Positions 1-12,215 of a stretch of 64,000 nucleotides of DNA are shown here, in pieces; within the stretch, counting starts at the first letter, position 1; each line of letters starts with the position of its first letter. The notes beneath the pieces were generated by a model that saw only the letters and a list, made by a program, of their open reading frames with translations, was not told the origin of the DNA and made no database searches. A program made the position numbers and the translations under genes. This DNA comes from Anaeromyces robustus (lineage: Eukaryota > Neocallimastigomycota > Neocallimastigomycetes > Neocallimastigales > Neocallimastigaceae). Where the stretch lies: assembly GCA_002104895.1 (NCBI GenBank), contig MCFG01000019.1, positions 252,501 to 316,500 on the forward strand. Direction: 5' to 3'.

Positions 1-281
1 AGAAGAAAGCTTCAATTAGATTCCACTCAAGCTTTATTCTTCTTTGTTCCAGATTTAATTAGTAATGAAGTTGTTATTGCTGACCTTTATGAAAAGAAGA
101 AGAACCAAGAAGACGGTTTCTTAGTAAGTTAAAATATTAATATATATACATTTATAATAATGTCCTTTTTTTTTTTTATGTTAATAATATATTAAATATA
201 AAATTTTATTTATTTATTTTATTTATTTATATCAATGTATATTAGTACATTACTTACTCTGGTGAAAATGTATTCGGTTAA
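1..281 (+). CDS. ATG8: ATG8 ubiquitin-like autophagy protein, C-terminal part (5' end outside window)
   Basis: ATG8 is conjugated to phosphatidylethanolamine and drives autophagosome growth and cargo selection. Exon 1-123 reads RRKLQLDSTQALFFFV...LYEKKKNQEDGFL, the second half of the ATG8 ubiquitin-like fold. A phase-0 intron (124-245, GTAAGT..TTAG) follows, and exon 246-281 encodes YITYSGENVFG and a stop. The ITYSGEN-FG ending is diagnostic of ATG8/LC3/GABARAP. The protein ends exactly at the conjugated glycine, with none of the extra residues that ATG4 usually removes. The N-terminal half lies before the window. The gene is convergent with the MGS1-like gene. Assignment is very secure; only the use of this precise intron is inferred. 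Confidence 0.95.
124..245 (+). other. Spliceosomal intron in ATG8
   Basis: 122-bp A+T-rich intron with donor GTAAGT and acceptor TTAG. Removing it joins EDGFL to YITYSGEN in phase 0, as the ATG8 family requires. Confidence 0.9.
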
Positions 282-434
282 AAAAATTATTTAAAAGAAT
301 TTTTTTATTTGATATACGCAACAATTTTTTTCTTTCAATGAAAAAAAATATATAAAAAAAAGTAGAAAAAAAAAAAAAAACATTGATATAATTAATTATA
401 TAAAAATTAAAATAAGAATAAAAAAATAATATAT

Positions 435-465
<31 letters not shown>

Positions 466-1421
466 AAAACTAACATGTAATAATTCATCATAAATAACAT
501 CCTTTTTTTATTTTTCTATATAAATATATCTATTAAAAGATAAAATATAAAAAAAATTTTTTTTATTTATTATTATAAATTAATAATTATAATAATAATA
601 ATAAGAATAATAATAAATTTTTTTCTTAAAATATTAAATATATTTTAAAAGAAATAATTTTTTCCTTCTTATTCATATAGATAATATATTTTATAAATAT
701 ATATTATTTTATATTTATTTAATTTTATTAATAGTGTAAAAAATGACATAAATAACCTTTTCAATACAATATATAAATATTTTAATGTTTAAATTAAATA
801 AAATTAATAAATTAAAGAAATAATAGTTATTATGTACTTCTTTATTTTTTTTTAATTTTGTATTATACCATTATTTTATTTGTATTACGATGATAATCAA
901 ACAATTCTTTATATATCTGAACGTATTAATATTTATTATTAATGAATTCATTGTCGTTTTATTAATTATTTATGTAATTCATATTTATGTAATTATTTAT
1001 TCATAATAATATTTTAAAAATATTTGTATAAAAAAATATATAAAAAAAATTATTTTTTCTATTATTATCTATTATTATTATAAAGTAATTCCATTTTTAA
1101 ATTATAAATTAGAGTAGTATTACAGTTCTTATTAATATATATATATTTTTTTTTGCTAGATTAAAAGCTCTTTAAAGAAAAACAATTTGTAGTTTTTACT
1201 ATAAATTTTTTTTTTTTTACTAATCTCCAAAAATTGTTGTATTAATCATATACCAATAAAAGAATATTTCAAATTATAATTATTTTTATGTAAAATATCA
1301 ATATTTTCATTGATATTTTACTATTTAGAGTTATAATTAAATTTTTTACTATTAATATATTGCCTTTTTTTTTTATTACTAAAAAAAAATTGTTATTATA
1401 TACAATAAAATGAGGTTGTCA
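282..1421. other. A+T-rich convergent spacer
   Basis: The 3' flanks of ATG8 and the MGS1-like gene meet here. It holds homopolymer A/T runs and short AT repeats. I see no coding or RNA gene. Confidence 0.7.
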
Positions 1422-1710
1422 TTAATCGTCATTATTACAACTACTATTATTAGAAGTAGTAACATTATTCTCATCAATTTTATTATTTTCATTCTTTTTT
1501 TCTTGTTCTAACCTTTTCTTTTCTTCATATGCTTTTCTTCTATTTTCTTCGAATACACCAAGGTACCTTCTACATTTTAAATCTTTTGGTAAATATTCTT
1601 GTTCCACTGGTTCTTCATAATCCGGAACATATAAATTACTTAAATAATATATAAATATATAAATTGTTATTAATAATATTATTACTGAAATACCATTTTA
1701 TTTTAATTTC

Positions 1711-1749
<39 letters not shown>

Positions 1750-2264
1750 TTTTTTTTCTTAATGAATCATTTTAAAATGAATCAATATATTTACCCTACT
1801 CCATAACCGAGTTTCTTCATTAATTCAGTAGGAGCATTTCTATTGTTTAATAATGTCAAAAATATTATTAATATTTATATATATATATATTATTTGTTTA
1901 TTAATTGTCATCATCATCATTATTATTATCTTTTATCATTATTATTAAAAATGATTAATATATAAATTTACCTTAAATGCATTGGTACAGGATAATTAAT
2001 TTCATTTTGCATAACTTCTTTTACCATACATAATGCTTTAAAAACTTCTACACTTTTCTTAGCCCTTGCCATATATACAGAAGTGTGAGCTAAAATAACA
2101 TCACATTCTGGCATACCAATAAATTGACATGCTTGATAACAACTAATCGCTAGTGTTAAAGCATAGTTATCTCCAAAACCAATATCTTCACTTGCAATTC
2201 TTATTAATCTTCTTGCTATATATAATGGATCCTTTATCATTATTATATATTATATAAATTATAA

Positions 2265-2319
<55 letters not shown>

Positions 2320-4348
2320 AATTAATTATTATAATATACTTCTCCAGCGTATACCATTCTTCCTAACCAATAGAGAGTAGCATCTGCATCGCTACCTCTT
2401 ATACTGTAATAAAAAAAATAATAAGAAAAAAAAAATATATATATATATACAAATTAATAAAAACTTATTAATATTTATATAAACATTAAATATCTTATTA
2501 TTTATTACCTTTCATGAAATGCGCTTATCAAATTATTATGTTCTAAATTTTAATGTATATTTTATTTTATTAATTTTTTTAATATTCATAAATATATAAA
2601 TATTTATTCTAAATTTATCAACTTTTAATTTACCTTCTCCATCTTTATCATAAAGTAATTGGGTTTTTTGGAATGACATTTTTATCATATCTTTAGTTAT
2701 TTCATTTTTGGAATCATCTGATAAAATTAAATTTAATGCCATATCTACTATCTATTATTATTTATTATTAATTATTAACATATATAAAAAAATGAATTTT
2801 CTTTCTTTCTTTCTTTCTTTCTTTCTTTTTTTTTTTTTATTTTAATATATTATAAATTTATTATTTCATTTTTATTTTATTATTATTATTTTTTTTTAAA
2901 AAAAAGTATAATATATATTATTACATTTAATGAATTTCTTGCATCTCCATCTGACATAATAGCTAATAATTCTAATACATCTTTATTAATATAAATATTT
3001 TTGCTTTTTTCTAATAATTCTTTTGAAGTTTTAAAATCTGATGATGTTGGAATTATTGGAGAAGAAATATTACTGTCTGTTGTGGTATTAGAGTTAGTGG
3101 TATCAGTAGTATTTGTTTTTGATTCTGAATCATTTTTAATTATTAAAGTCTTGTCATAAAGTTCTAATTTTATTTTTGCTGCTCGTTCAATAATAGACAT
3201 AATTGCATTTTTACTCAATTTTTTTAATTGAAATACCCTACAACGACTTAATAAAGCAGAATTTAATTTAAATGAAGGATTTTCAGTAGTGGCTCCAATT
3301 AAAATAAAAGAACCACGTTCAACCCATGATAGTAAAGAATCTTGTTGTAATTTATTAAATCTATGAATTTCATCTATAAATAATATTGCTTTTTTTCTTG
3401 TTAATTTTAATTGATTAGCACATTCTTCTGAAGCTTTTTTTAAATCAGATAAAGAATGTATTGTTCCACTTATTTCTCTAAAAAATGTATTATTTTGATG
3501 TGCTATAATTCGTGCTAAGCAGGTTTTTCCTTTTTTTTTTTTTTTTTTTTTTTAACATATAGTTTATATATATATATATTTATTTTTATTTATATATTTA
3601 TATATTTATATATATATTTATATATTATTTCATTATTGTATTAAATATATTATTAATAATAATTATTAATTATATATTATTAATAATTATTGTTATTATT
3701 TCATTAAAAAATATTCATATATAGTAAATAGAATAATTTATCATATATAACATTATAATGTCATAATTACCTACACCAGGTGGACCCCAAAGTATCAAAG
3801 AAGGTATTTTATTTTCTTTTATTAAAGTTTTTAATATTGAATTTTCACCCATTAAATCTTCTTGACCGAAATAATCATCCAAACTTGTCGGTCTAACTAA
3901 TTCTGCAAGTGGTAATTGTTTTTTATTATCTCTTTTCATTTGAATATTTCGATTATTATTGTTATTATTATTATTGATATTTATATCATTAGTATTATAT
4001 TTCTTATTTAAATCAAATTTTGGTGAAGATATTTTTTCTTCAATTTTTGATTTTTTATCTGAATGATTTGAAACATTTTTATTTAAAATATCATCATTAT
4101 TCCTTTTTCTATTTGATGATAATTGATTGAAAAGTGTTGCTTGAACTGTTTTTTTTCTTTTCAATCGAATTAGAACCAAAAGATATATGTCTTGAATCAG
4201 TGAAATTGTCTCTATCATTTACTATATCTTTTACGGTACCATCCGTTTGTACTATATTATATTGACAATTACTATCTAAATGAGCATTTATACCTGATAT
4301 TGTTACGTATTTATTACATATAGGACATTTTACTGAATTATTATTCAT
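1422..4348 (-). CDS. MGS1: MGS1/WRNIP1-type AAA+ ATPase with UBZ zinc finger, eight exons
   Basis: A replication-fork maintenance ATPase that binds ubiquitinated PCNA and acts with polymerase delta and RAD18-pathway factors in the nucleus. Exons by splice sites and family alignment: 4348-3771, 3529-2925, 2751-2634, 2542-2509, 2403-2340, 2231-1972, 1839-1795, 1638-1422. The N-terminus carries a C2HC UBZ finger (C8, C11, H23, C28). Then come a low-complexity Asn linker, Walker A GPPGVGKT split by intron 1, Walker B LFIDEIHRFNK, the sensor GATTENPSF, SRCRVF, and the clamp-loader-like C-terminal domain ending near YLPKDLKCRRYLGVFEENRRK. The first exon has one surplus base in an 8-T run (4149-4156 on +) between the finger and the linker. 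Summed exons total 1921 nt, one more than a multiple of three, so about 639 aa would be expected. The extra base may be an assembly error or a real lesion. A QATLF segment just after it resembles a weak PCNA-binding box. Confidence 0.9.
2509..2542 (-). other. 34-bp micro-exon of the MGS1-like gene
   Basis: Flanked by TTTTAG and GTAATA. It supplies EHNNLISAFHE, which leads into SIRGSDADATLYWL in the next exon, a highly conserved WRNIP1 stretch. Omitting it would break the frame and lose the conserved core. Confidence 0.85.
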
Positions 4349-5498
4349 TTTTGTTTATGACATTATAATTAATAAAAAGATAATATTGTGGTATATCTTA
4401 TTGATTTCAAAAGTTTCATCTTTTTTTTTTATTTATTTATTTATTTATTATTCTTATTCATGTTCTTTTTATTATTATTATAATAATTATTAACTAAAAA
4501 TAATACATTATACAAAATATATGATATAATTTTTTGAATTTAATTAAATTAATTAATATAAAAATTACTCATTGGTTAATTATATAGGTCAATATTTTAT
4601 CAAATGTGATATTTTTTTTTAAAAAAAATATTAGAAGAATATTTAATTTTTAAACTAAAACTTAAAAAAGTTAAATACGAAAAAGAGAAAAAAAAAATAA
4701 TTTATTTGTGAACTTTTTATGTATAATCCATTTATTATATTAAAATATTTTGAAATAAACTATAAAATTATATATTGCATTATATTAAAGTTTAAGTTCA
4801 TAATTCAAATAAATTCTTCTAACCTTAAAGAATTAAGGTTAATAATAAAAATTTAAATGAATTATCAAAAGTAAAAGTTTAAAAAGATGTATATAAAGAT
4901 AATATTTCTATGGATATAATTTATTGAATAAAAAATTTTTTTTGTTTTTTTCATTAAATGTAATTTGATCACTTTTCAAAAGAATTTTCTATATATTTAA
5001 CATTATTATATTATCTTTTACATTTAATAAAAAAAATTTTTTTTTTTTGATACTATTTTTTTACATAAATATCAATTAATCAATCTATATATTAATCAAT
5101 TAAAAAATTGATTTAATAAAAGTATATAATATATATTTAATAGTAATATATATTAATAGTTATAACAATAATTATTATAAAACTTATTTTTATAAATCAT
5201 AATTATAAAACAACTTGAAAAAAAAATATTTCATATTATTATCATAAAATATAATTTTTTTTTTAAATATTTAGAATGAAATTAAATTAATTGAAATATA
5301 TAATATTTTTTATAATAAATATATTTAATATCATTAAAAAAAAAAGAATAGAAAAGTAAAAAAGTTTTAGTTATAAAAAATCTTTTTTTTTTTTAAAATG
5401 AAAAATATTGTTCATAGAAAAAAAAACTTTTAACATTTAACTCCTATTATTATGTTTATATTTATTAATAATTTATACAAATTTTATATTTATTTAGT

Positions 5499-5549
<51 letters not shown>

Positions 5550-6275
5550 TCTATAAGAACATTAAGAAGATAATACATTTTTCACTTCTTAATTAATAAT
5601 TAATATAATTGGAATAATATTTAGATAAAGAATATTATTTACCGAAAAAAAAAAATCTATTTGATAAAGAAAAATTAAAATTATTAAATATTTTAGACAA
5701 TATCAAATAAAAAGTATTTTAATATTTTTAAATAATATAAAACCATCAATCTAAATGGATTAAACAATAAAAAATAATAAATTATTTCAATAATATTATA
5801 ATTAAAAGGGTGTAATTAATGTTTATTAATATCATACTTATATACTTAAAATATTTTATATTGAATATTGATATAATAAAATATTAATATTATTTAAAGA
5901 AGAAAAAATTTATTATCATAATAGAATTTAATAATAATAATACACATTATTAAAAAAATCATTATATTTTTATTTTATTTAATTAAAATATTTTAGTTAT
6001 TATTAATTAATAAATATTTAATTATATATACAATTATAATACATATAAATAATATAAACATAAACATGAAAAGTTTTATTTATTTATTTATTTATTTTTT
6101 TTTCATGTTTTTTTTTTTTTTTATTGAAATTTATTTTTCATTTAATTTTAAAATTTTTATTTTATATTATCTATATTTTTTTATGTATTGATAATATTTC
6201 TTTTAATTTTATTTTTTATTTTTTTTAATAAATAAATTAAATATTTATAAATTTTAAAAAGAATTACTTTTTATT
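4349..6275. other. Gene-free A+T-rich spacer with long poly-T tract
   Basis: Contains the likely promoter of the MGS1-like gene next to 4348 and a run of 48 T at 5500-5547. No ORF or RNA gene is supportable. Confidence 0.7.
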
Positions 6276-6404
6276 ATTTAAACAGAAATATTTCTTTATG
6301 GAAAAATGATTTTTCATTATTTAAGCAGAAATATTTCTTAATGGAAAAATGATTTTTCATTATATAAACAGAAATATTTCTTAATGGAAAAATGATTTTT
6401 CATT
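6276..6404. repeat. Three tandem copies of a 43-bp unit with internal hairpin
   Basis: Exact 43-bp periodicity at 6276-6318, 6319-6361 and 6362-6404 with only a few differences. Each unit contains AATGGAAAAATGATTTTTCATT, which folds back on itself. The array begins 26 bp beyond the stop codon of the minus-strand repeat-protein gene, so it lies in its 3'UTR or terminator region. Confidence 0.92.
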
Positions 6405-6430
6405 AAAAATGTAACAAATTACATTTAAAA

Positions 6431-7534
6431 CTAATTTCCTTTTCTTCCATCAGCCTTTCCATAATTTACGTAATTAATATAATATTTTTCAAGATTATTA
6501 CCAAAAAGATTTCTTAAATCTGAATATCTATTTTTATAAGTTTGGACATTAAAAGTTTCACTAGCTTGTCTTCCTTCTTTCATACCATAGGTTAAGAAAT
6601 GATTATAGTATTGTTTGAGATCATTACCAAAAGCTTTTCTTAAATCTGAATTTTTATTTTTATAATAAGTAGGATTAAAAATTTCACTTGCTTGTCTTCC
6701 TTCTTTCATACCATAGGTTAAGAAATGATTGTAATATTGTTTGAGATCATTGCCAAAAGTTTTTCTTAAATCTGAATTTTTATTTTTATAATAATTAACA
6801 TCAAAAATTACACTTGCTAATCTTCCTTCCTTCATTCCATAATTTAAGAAATGATTATAAACAGCATTTTCATCATATCCAAGAGTACTTCTAATATCTG
6901 AATATTTATTAAAGTAGAAATCAAGATTATAAATAGTAGAATCAAAATTATAGATTGGGGTAGCTTTTCTTCCTTCAGCTTTTCCATAATTAATGTAATG
7001 AATGTAATATTGTTTAAGATCATTACCAAAAGCTTTTTTTAAATCTTCATTCTGATCTTTATAGGCTTGAACATTAAAAACTTCACTAGCTTGTCTTCCT
7101 TCTTTCATTCCATAGTTTAAGAAGTGACTATAATAACTAACGAGCTCAGTACCATAAGTATATACTAAATCATCATACTTATTCTTATAATAAAGAGGAT
7201 TAAAGATTTCACTTGCTTGTCTTCCTTCTTTCATACCATAAGTTAAGAAATGATTATAGTATTGTTCGAGATCATTACCAAAAGCTTTTCTTAAATCTTC
7301 ATATGTATTTTTATAGAAATTAACATCAAAAAGTACACTTGCTTGTCTGCCTTCTTTCATACCATAAGTTAAGAAATGATTATATACGGCATTTTTATCA
7401 TTTCCAAGAGTCTTTTTAATATCAGGATATTTATTAATATAGAAATCAAAATCGTAGATGGTAGAGTTGGTGACAGCTCCCAATGTTTTATTAATACATA
7501 CTACCAATAAAAATAAAATTAAAAGACAATTCAT
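6431..7534 (-). CDS. Secreted protein of eight YG-x2-EGR repeats
   Basis: 367 aa. A hydrophobic signal peptide (about 1-19, cleavage near TLG|AV) is followed only by eight repeats of about 42-49 residues, with the pattern FYxNKYxDLRKAFGNDLxQYYNHFLTYGMKEGRQAS. Repeats 1-4 match 5-8 in order, so the gene arose by doubling a four-repeat block. Similar Y-x-D-x2-x-FG...YG-x2-EGR repeats are known in secreted and surface proteins of gut Firmicutes, where their role is poorly defined. Acquisition from bacteria is plausible but unproven here. There is no catalytic domain, dockerin or anchor. A structural or adhesive role on the cell surface or in the secretome is inferred. The start is the only ATG before the signal peptide. 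Confidence 0.85.
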   Translation of the reverse strand: MNCLLILFLLVVCINKTLGAVTNSTIYDFDFYINKYPDIKKTLGNDKNAVYNHFLTYGMKEGRQASVLFDVNFYKNTYEDLRKAFGNDLEQYYNHFLTYGMKEGRQASEIFNPLYYKNKYDDLVYTYGTELVSYYSHFLNYGMKEGRQASEVFNVQAYKDQNEDLKKAFGNDLKQYYIHYINYGKAEGRKATPIYNFDSTIYNLDFYFNKYSDIRSTLGYDENAVYNHFLNYGMKEGRLASVIFDVNYYKNKNSDLRKTFGNDLKQYYNHFLTYGMKEGRQASEIFNPTYYKNKNSDLRKAFGNDLKQYYNHFLTYGMKEGRQASETFNVQTYKNRYSDLRNLFGNNLEKYYINYVNYGKADGRKGN

Positions 7535-8162
7535 TTTTAAATTATAAAGTTTTATTTATTTTTTTTTTTATTTTTTTTTATATTATTTTTTTTTATATTA
7601 TTTTTTTTTAGTTTTAGATTTTCAAAAAGTATTTTTAATGCTTTTATATATAAAATTTTTGAACAAATAAAATTTTATAAAAAATATAAATAATTTTTTT
7701 TTATGATAATTATTTATATTTAAGGTTTGAATTTTGATAAATAGTATTATTATAACTCACATATTGTTGTTATAATAAAAATTATGTATTTAAAGTTTAG
7801 TATTGTTATTTTACAATAATAATAGTATTAAAATAGAAAAACTAAGATTATGCTTATATTTGAATTTTGATAAATGTAAATATATACTATTATAAGTATT
7901 GTTATTATAATTATTATTTTTTTTTTATAATATATAATTTGATTAACTTATATATTCTTTTCATTTAGAGTAATTATATCAATGATCCACACTTTAATAT
8001 TTTGATTTTTATATAAATTAAGGTTTATAAAAATTTATTAAAACCTTATTATTTAGTATTAATTAATTATTACTTATTATTGTTAATAAATTATTAATTA
8101 TTATTTAATGTTTCTTTATTTGTCTACTTATTTAATATTTTTATTTATTTATTTATCTTATT

Positions 8163-8262
8163 TAATGTTTTTATATATTTAATGTTTTTATATATTTAAT
8201 GTTTTTATATATTTAATGTTTTTATATATTTTATGTTTTTATATATTTAATATTTTTATTTT
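8163..8262. repeat. 17-bp tandem minisatellite
   Basis: Unit TTTTTATATATTTAATG repeated about six times, the last copies drifting. Confidence 0.85.
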
Positions 8263-9439
8263 TCTAATTATTTATTTTTTTATTTATTTATTTATTTATT
8301 ATTTTTATTTACTTATATATATTTATTTATTTATTATATTATTTATATATATATTTATTTATTTATTTATTCATTTATTCATTTATCTTTATTTATTTAT
8401 TAATTTTCATTAGTGTAAATTAAATATATATATATAAAATATGTAACAAACTATATCACTTTTTGGTAACAAATATTTTTAGATGGTATGTAATATTTAG
8501 ATTATGTTACACAGTACCTAAACAATCAAATTATTGAAAATAAAAGGAATTTAAAAAATTAATTTATATAATTGGTTTATTAATTTATTACATTAACATA
8601 TATAATGACAAATGAAATTAAAGGAAAAATTAATATATGTAAAATTACAGAAAAAAAATTATGACTCAACTACTTTTATGATGCAGGAAACATGTATATT
8701 CATAAACAATAAATATAATTAACTTATATACTAAATAATTATTACTAATGAATCAATAAAATTAAAAATAAAATAATCTTTTGTTTAACTCTTCTTTTAT
8801 TTTTATTATTCTTATTTTTAAATACAAATTATTGATCGTTTTATAAAAGAAAGAAAAATTATCCTCCTTTTATAATACATGAATTTTATTATTATAGTCT
8901 TTCGACTATTATTATTATTATTATTTATTTAATTAATCTAATTATTATTATTTATTTTATAATATAATTCTCTATTCTAAACATTATTTTCTAAGATTTA
9001 TTTTAATATTAATTATTATTGTTATTATTATTTATTAATATTTTCTATTCTAATTATTAATTATTTTATTAATCTATTTAGTGTTTTAAATAAAAATTAA
9101 AAATAAATATTATACTTTTATACAGAAATACATTTAACTTCTGTATTATACATTTTATAAATAATTCATTTATTTTATAATTAATTTTTATTATTTTATT
9201 TATTTTATTTTATTTTAATAATATACAGAATATTTATTTTCTGTATTTGTCCAGGGTTTTTAAGTTGGAGGGAAAGGATAAGGGAAAAAGGGAAAAGAGT
9301 GGATAGTATTATTTAATTATAATTATTTATATATTTATTATCATAAATATTTATTATTATAATTATATTGAAGTATTAAATTTATTAAAGGTTAGAATTA
9401 GAAATATTAATAATTATTGTTATAAGAATATAAATAAAA

Positions 9440-9800
9440 TGTATTAATAAAGTGTTATAAAATATTTGATATTGATAAAATATTATTTAAAATATTATTT
9501 ATTATATATAAAGTTTATTATAAAATATTAATAAGATTTATTTAAAATATCAATAAAGATATAGAATTTATTATAAGATATTAATAGGATTTATTTAATA
9601 TAAAATATTAATAATATTTATTTATTATAAGAATATTGATAAAATTTATTATAAGAATATTAATTATAAAGTATTGATAAAATTTATTTGATATTAATAA
9701 AATATTTATAATTTATTTTAAGATATTAATAAAATATTGATAATATAAAAATAATTTTTAATATAGATAAAATTATTATGTTTTAAGATATTAATAATAT
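9440..9800. repeat. Degenerate A+T minisatellite
   Basis: Irregular repetition of blocks such as AATATTGATAAAATTTATT and ATTATAAGAATATT. Boundaries are diffuse and no gene is visible. Confidence 0.5.
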
Positions 9801-9819
9801 TATAAAGAAGTTTTATTAA

Positions 9820-10333
9820 ATGTTAGTTTATATGGGATAAAAGGTTTAAAAATATGGGTTTAGAAATAATGTGTATATAAGGGAATATTATATCATTTAT
9901 ACTTGTCGACCAGTTTCTATCCTGGTTATTAAGGCGTTTCCTTAGCATACATAAGGCTTCTGGATCGACACCGTATCTACCCCAAGCACAAGTGGTTTTC
10001 TCCTTCACGGGTTTTACACTGTGGCAAGGTAGTGCACAGGTATAGTATTTGAGGCGTAGCTACTCACGCCTCATTAAATAATATAAGTATGAGTAGATCT
10101 TTAAGTCTAATAATGTGGGGTGCGGCTCTAAATTATTGGGCGGTTTCCTTGGTGACTACTATTCATATGTGGGGCTTGTAGACTGGACCCGTTATTAAGT
10201 TAGCATTAGGGTTTAAGTACAAATGTAAAATATATGAATATACCAAGGGCGTCGACGCCGAAAAGGTAAGGCAGGGAATTTAATTCCGATACATTCATGT
10301 GAAAAATCACATGATAAGTCTATAAAAAAAAAA
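9820..10333 (+). mobile_element. Decayed LINE fragment (ORF2 C-terminal end and 3' end)
   Basis: A G+C-richer island in A+T-rich DNA. At 10240-10300 the plus strand reads TKGVDAEKVRQGI, matching FKGVDVEKIRHGI at the end of the LINE ORF at 40955-41278. The DNA match continues through GGAATTTA(A)TTCCGATAC. The copy ends in AAGTCTATA plus A-rich DNA at 10316-10333, like the AGTCTA-poly(A) 3' ends elsewhere in the window. Upstream of 10140 the kinship is weaker and the left edge is uncertain. Reading frames are interrupted, so it is inactive. A minus-strand 61-codon ORF (9823-10008) within it is not credible as a gene. Confidence 0.65.
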
Positions 10334-10426
10334 CTTTTATACTTCCTTTTCAATTTTTGAATTATAAATAGTGCTAGAGATTTTGAACATATACAAGATG
10401 GAATATTAAAGCATTTTAAACTGTAT

Positions 10427-10469
<43 letters not shown>

Positions 10470-11218
10470 TTTAAATAAATTTTTATGTTAATATATAAAC
10501 ATTATTTGTATTAGCAGAATGTTATTGTCTTTAATAATGTATTATCTTTAGTTATAACGTTAATATCTACTATGAATAATAATAATATAAATTAAGTAAA
10601 CAAATTACAATATATTACTATTTAAGTAAATACTACAGTTATTTTAAGGCTATATATAGAAATTATTTAACATATAATTTCTATATATAGCCTTATAATA
10701 ATTGAATATATTAAAGCAAATATTAAAGAAAATTTAAGTTATAGATAGAGACAATAACATTAGAAATTTAAAGTTATTAGCAATATTAAATTATTATTGT
10801 TTACTTATTATTATTTATATTATCATTTGTTATAATTTTATTATAATAATTTATTTTTATTTATTAAACTTTTTATTATTCATTTAATTTGTCATTATTC
10901 ATATAAAAAAATTATATATAATTTTATTTATATTAATATTTATTAATATTTATTATTATTTATTATTATTTATTATTATTTATTATTATTTTTTATTTTA
11001 CTATTATTTTTTTTTATTATCACTATAATAATCCACTATAGTTTTTTTAATATTTTATTAAAATTTTTACTTTTTTCCATAACATATCCATAATTAATTA
11101 AAAGTTTTGTAAAATTTTATAATAATGTACTATAATGATTTCGAAAAAAAATAAACATTAGCACCATTTTCATATTATTATTAGTATTATTATTATTATA
11201 TACTATCATTATATTATT

Positions 11219-11249
<31 letters not shown>

Positions 11250-11290
11250 TTATTAATTATTAATTATTAATTATTAATTATTAATTATTA

Positions 11291-11357
<67 letters not shown>

Positions 11358-12215
11358 TTAATTAATTATTATTATTATTATTATTATTTAATTAATTAAT
11401 TAATTAATTATTTATTTATTTATTAATTATTATTATTATTATTATATTAAAAATTATTTGTTTTTAAATGTATTTTACACCAAATCAAAATTACAAAATT
11501 CAGTTATATATTGCTGTTATTTTTTTATTAAAAAATATATATATATTAACCATTTTTTATTAGATATATATATATATGTTTTAAAATAATATTTTTTACA
11601 TTTATTCATTTTTTTTTATTTTTTTTAATAATATATAATTATATAAAAAAAATTAGAGAAACATTGTTTTAGTAAATATGATAAATATGATTAAATTAAT
11701 CAATTTATCATATTTAAGAATAAACTTTTATTTAATATAAATAATATGCTTGTAGAAATATTATTTTTTATAATAAAAGAAAAAGATTTATATATATTTA
11801 TATAATATAATTATATTATTTTATATATATATATATAACTTTTATTATATATATTTATTATAAAGACATAGAGAATAATTAGGAATAACGTTTTTCCTTA
11901 TTCATTTATTTATATATATCTTTACAATAAAATTTTAAATAATAAAATAGTATTGAAAACTATATTATTTTTTATTCTATATATAAAAATAATTTATTTC
12001 TTATTATTCTATTGTTTTATATTCTTTTTTTATTTTATTTTATTTTATTTTATACCTTCTATTCTATTTTATTTTTATCTATTTATATTTTTTATAATGT
12101 TATTTTTTATATATTAATATATATATATAATTGTTGTATTTATCATTATATTTTGTTATTATTTTTATTATTATATCATTTTTTTTTGCTTTTAGTTTAA
12201 TTTTTATTTTTATTT
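10334..12215. other. Gene-free spacer, 3' side of the GH30 gene
   Basis: Contains a foldback sequence around 10646-10694, (ATT/ATTT)n microsatellites at about 11160-11450, and a 14-bp hairpin near 11678-11721. No gene is seen. Confidence 0.7.
10646..10694. repeat. Perfect 21-bp inverted repeat, 7-nt loop
   Basis: Left arm 10646-10666 is the exact reverse complement of 10674-10694. Shorter matches flank it, for example a GACAATAACATT pair near 10520 and 10748, suggesting the core of a larger decayed foldback element. Confidence 0.85.

Larger units (their letters stand above)
7535..9819. other. Gene-free spacer with minisatellites
   Basis: Promoter side of the repeat-protein gene, then A+T-rich DNA. 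Short inverted motifs around ATACAGAA/TTCTGTAT occur near 9120-9250, and a slightly G-rich strip lies at 9252-9305. ORFs here are low-complexity Phe/Ile/Tyr strings. Confidence 0.6.

Noticed and set aside
8216-8413. Phe/Ile/Tyr-rich ORF
   Set aside because: Generated by (TTTA)n-like repeats; the same applies to ORFs near 12012, 50110, 52801, 53268, 55189 and 55888.
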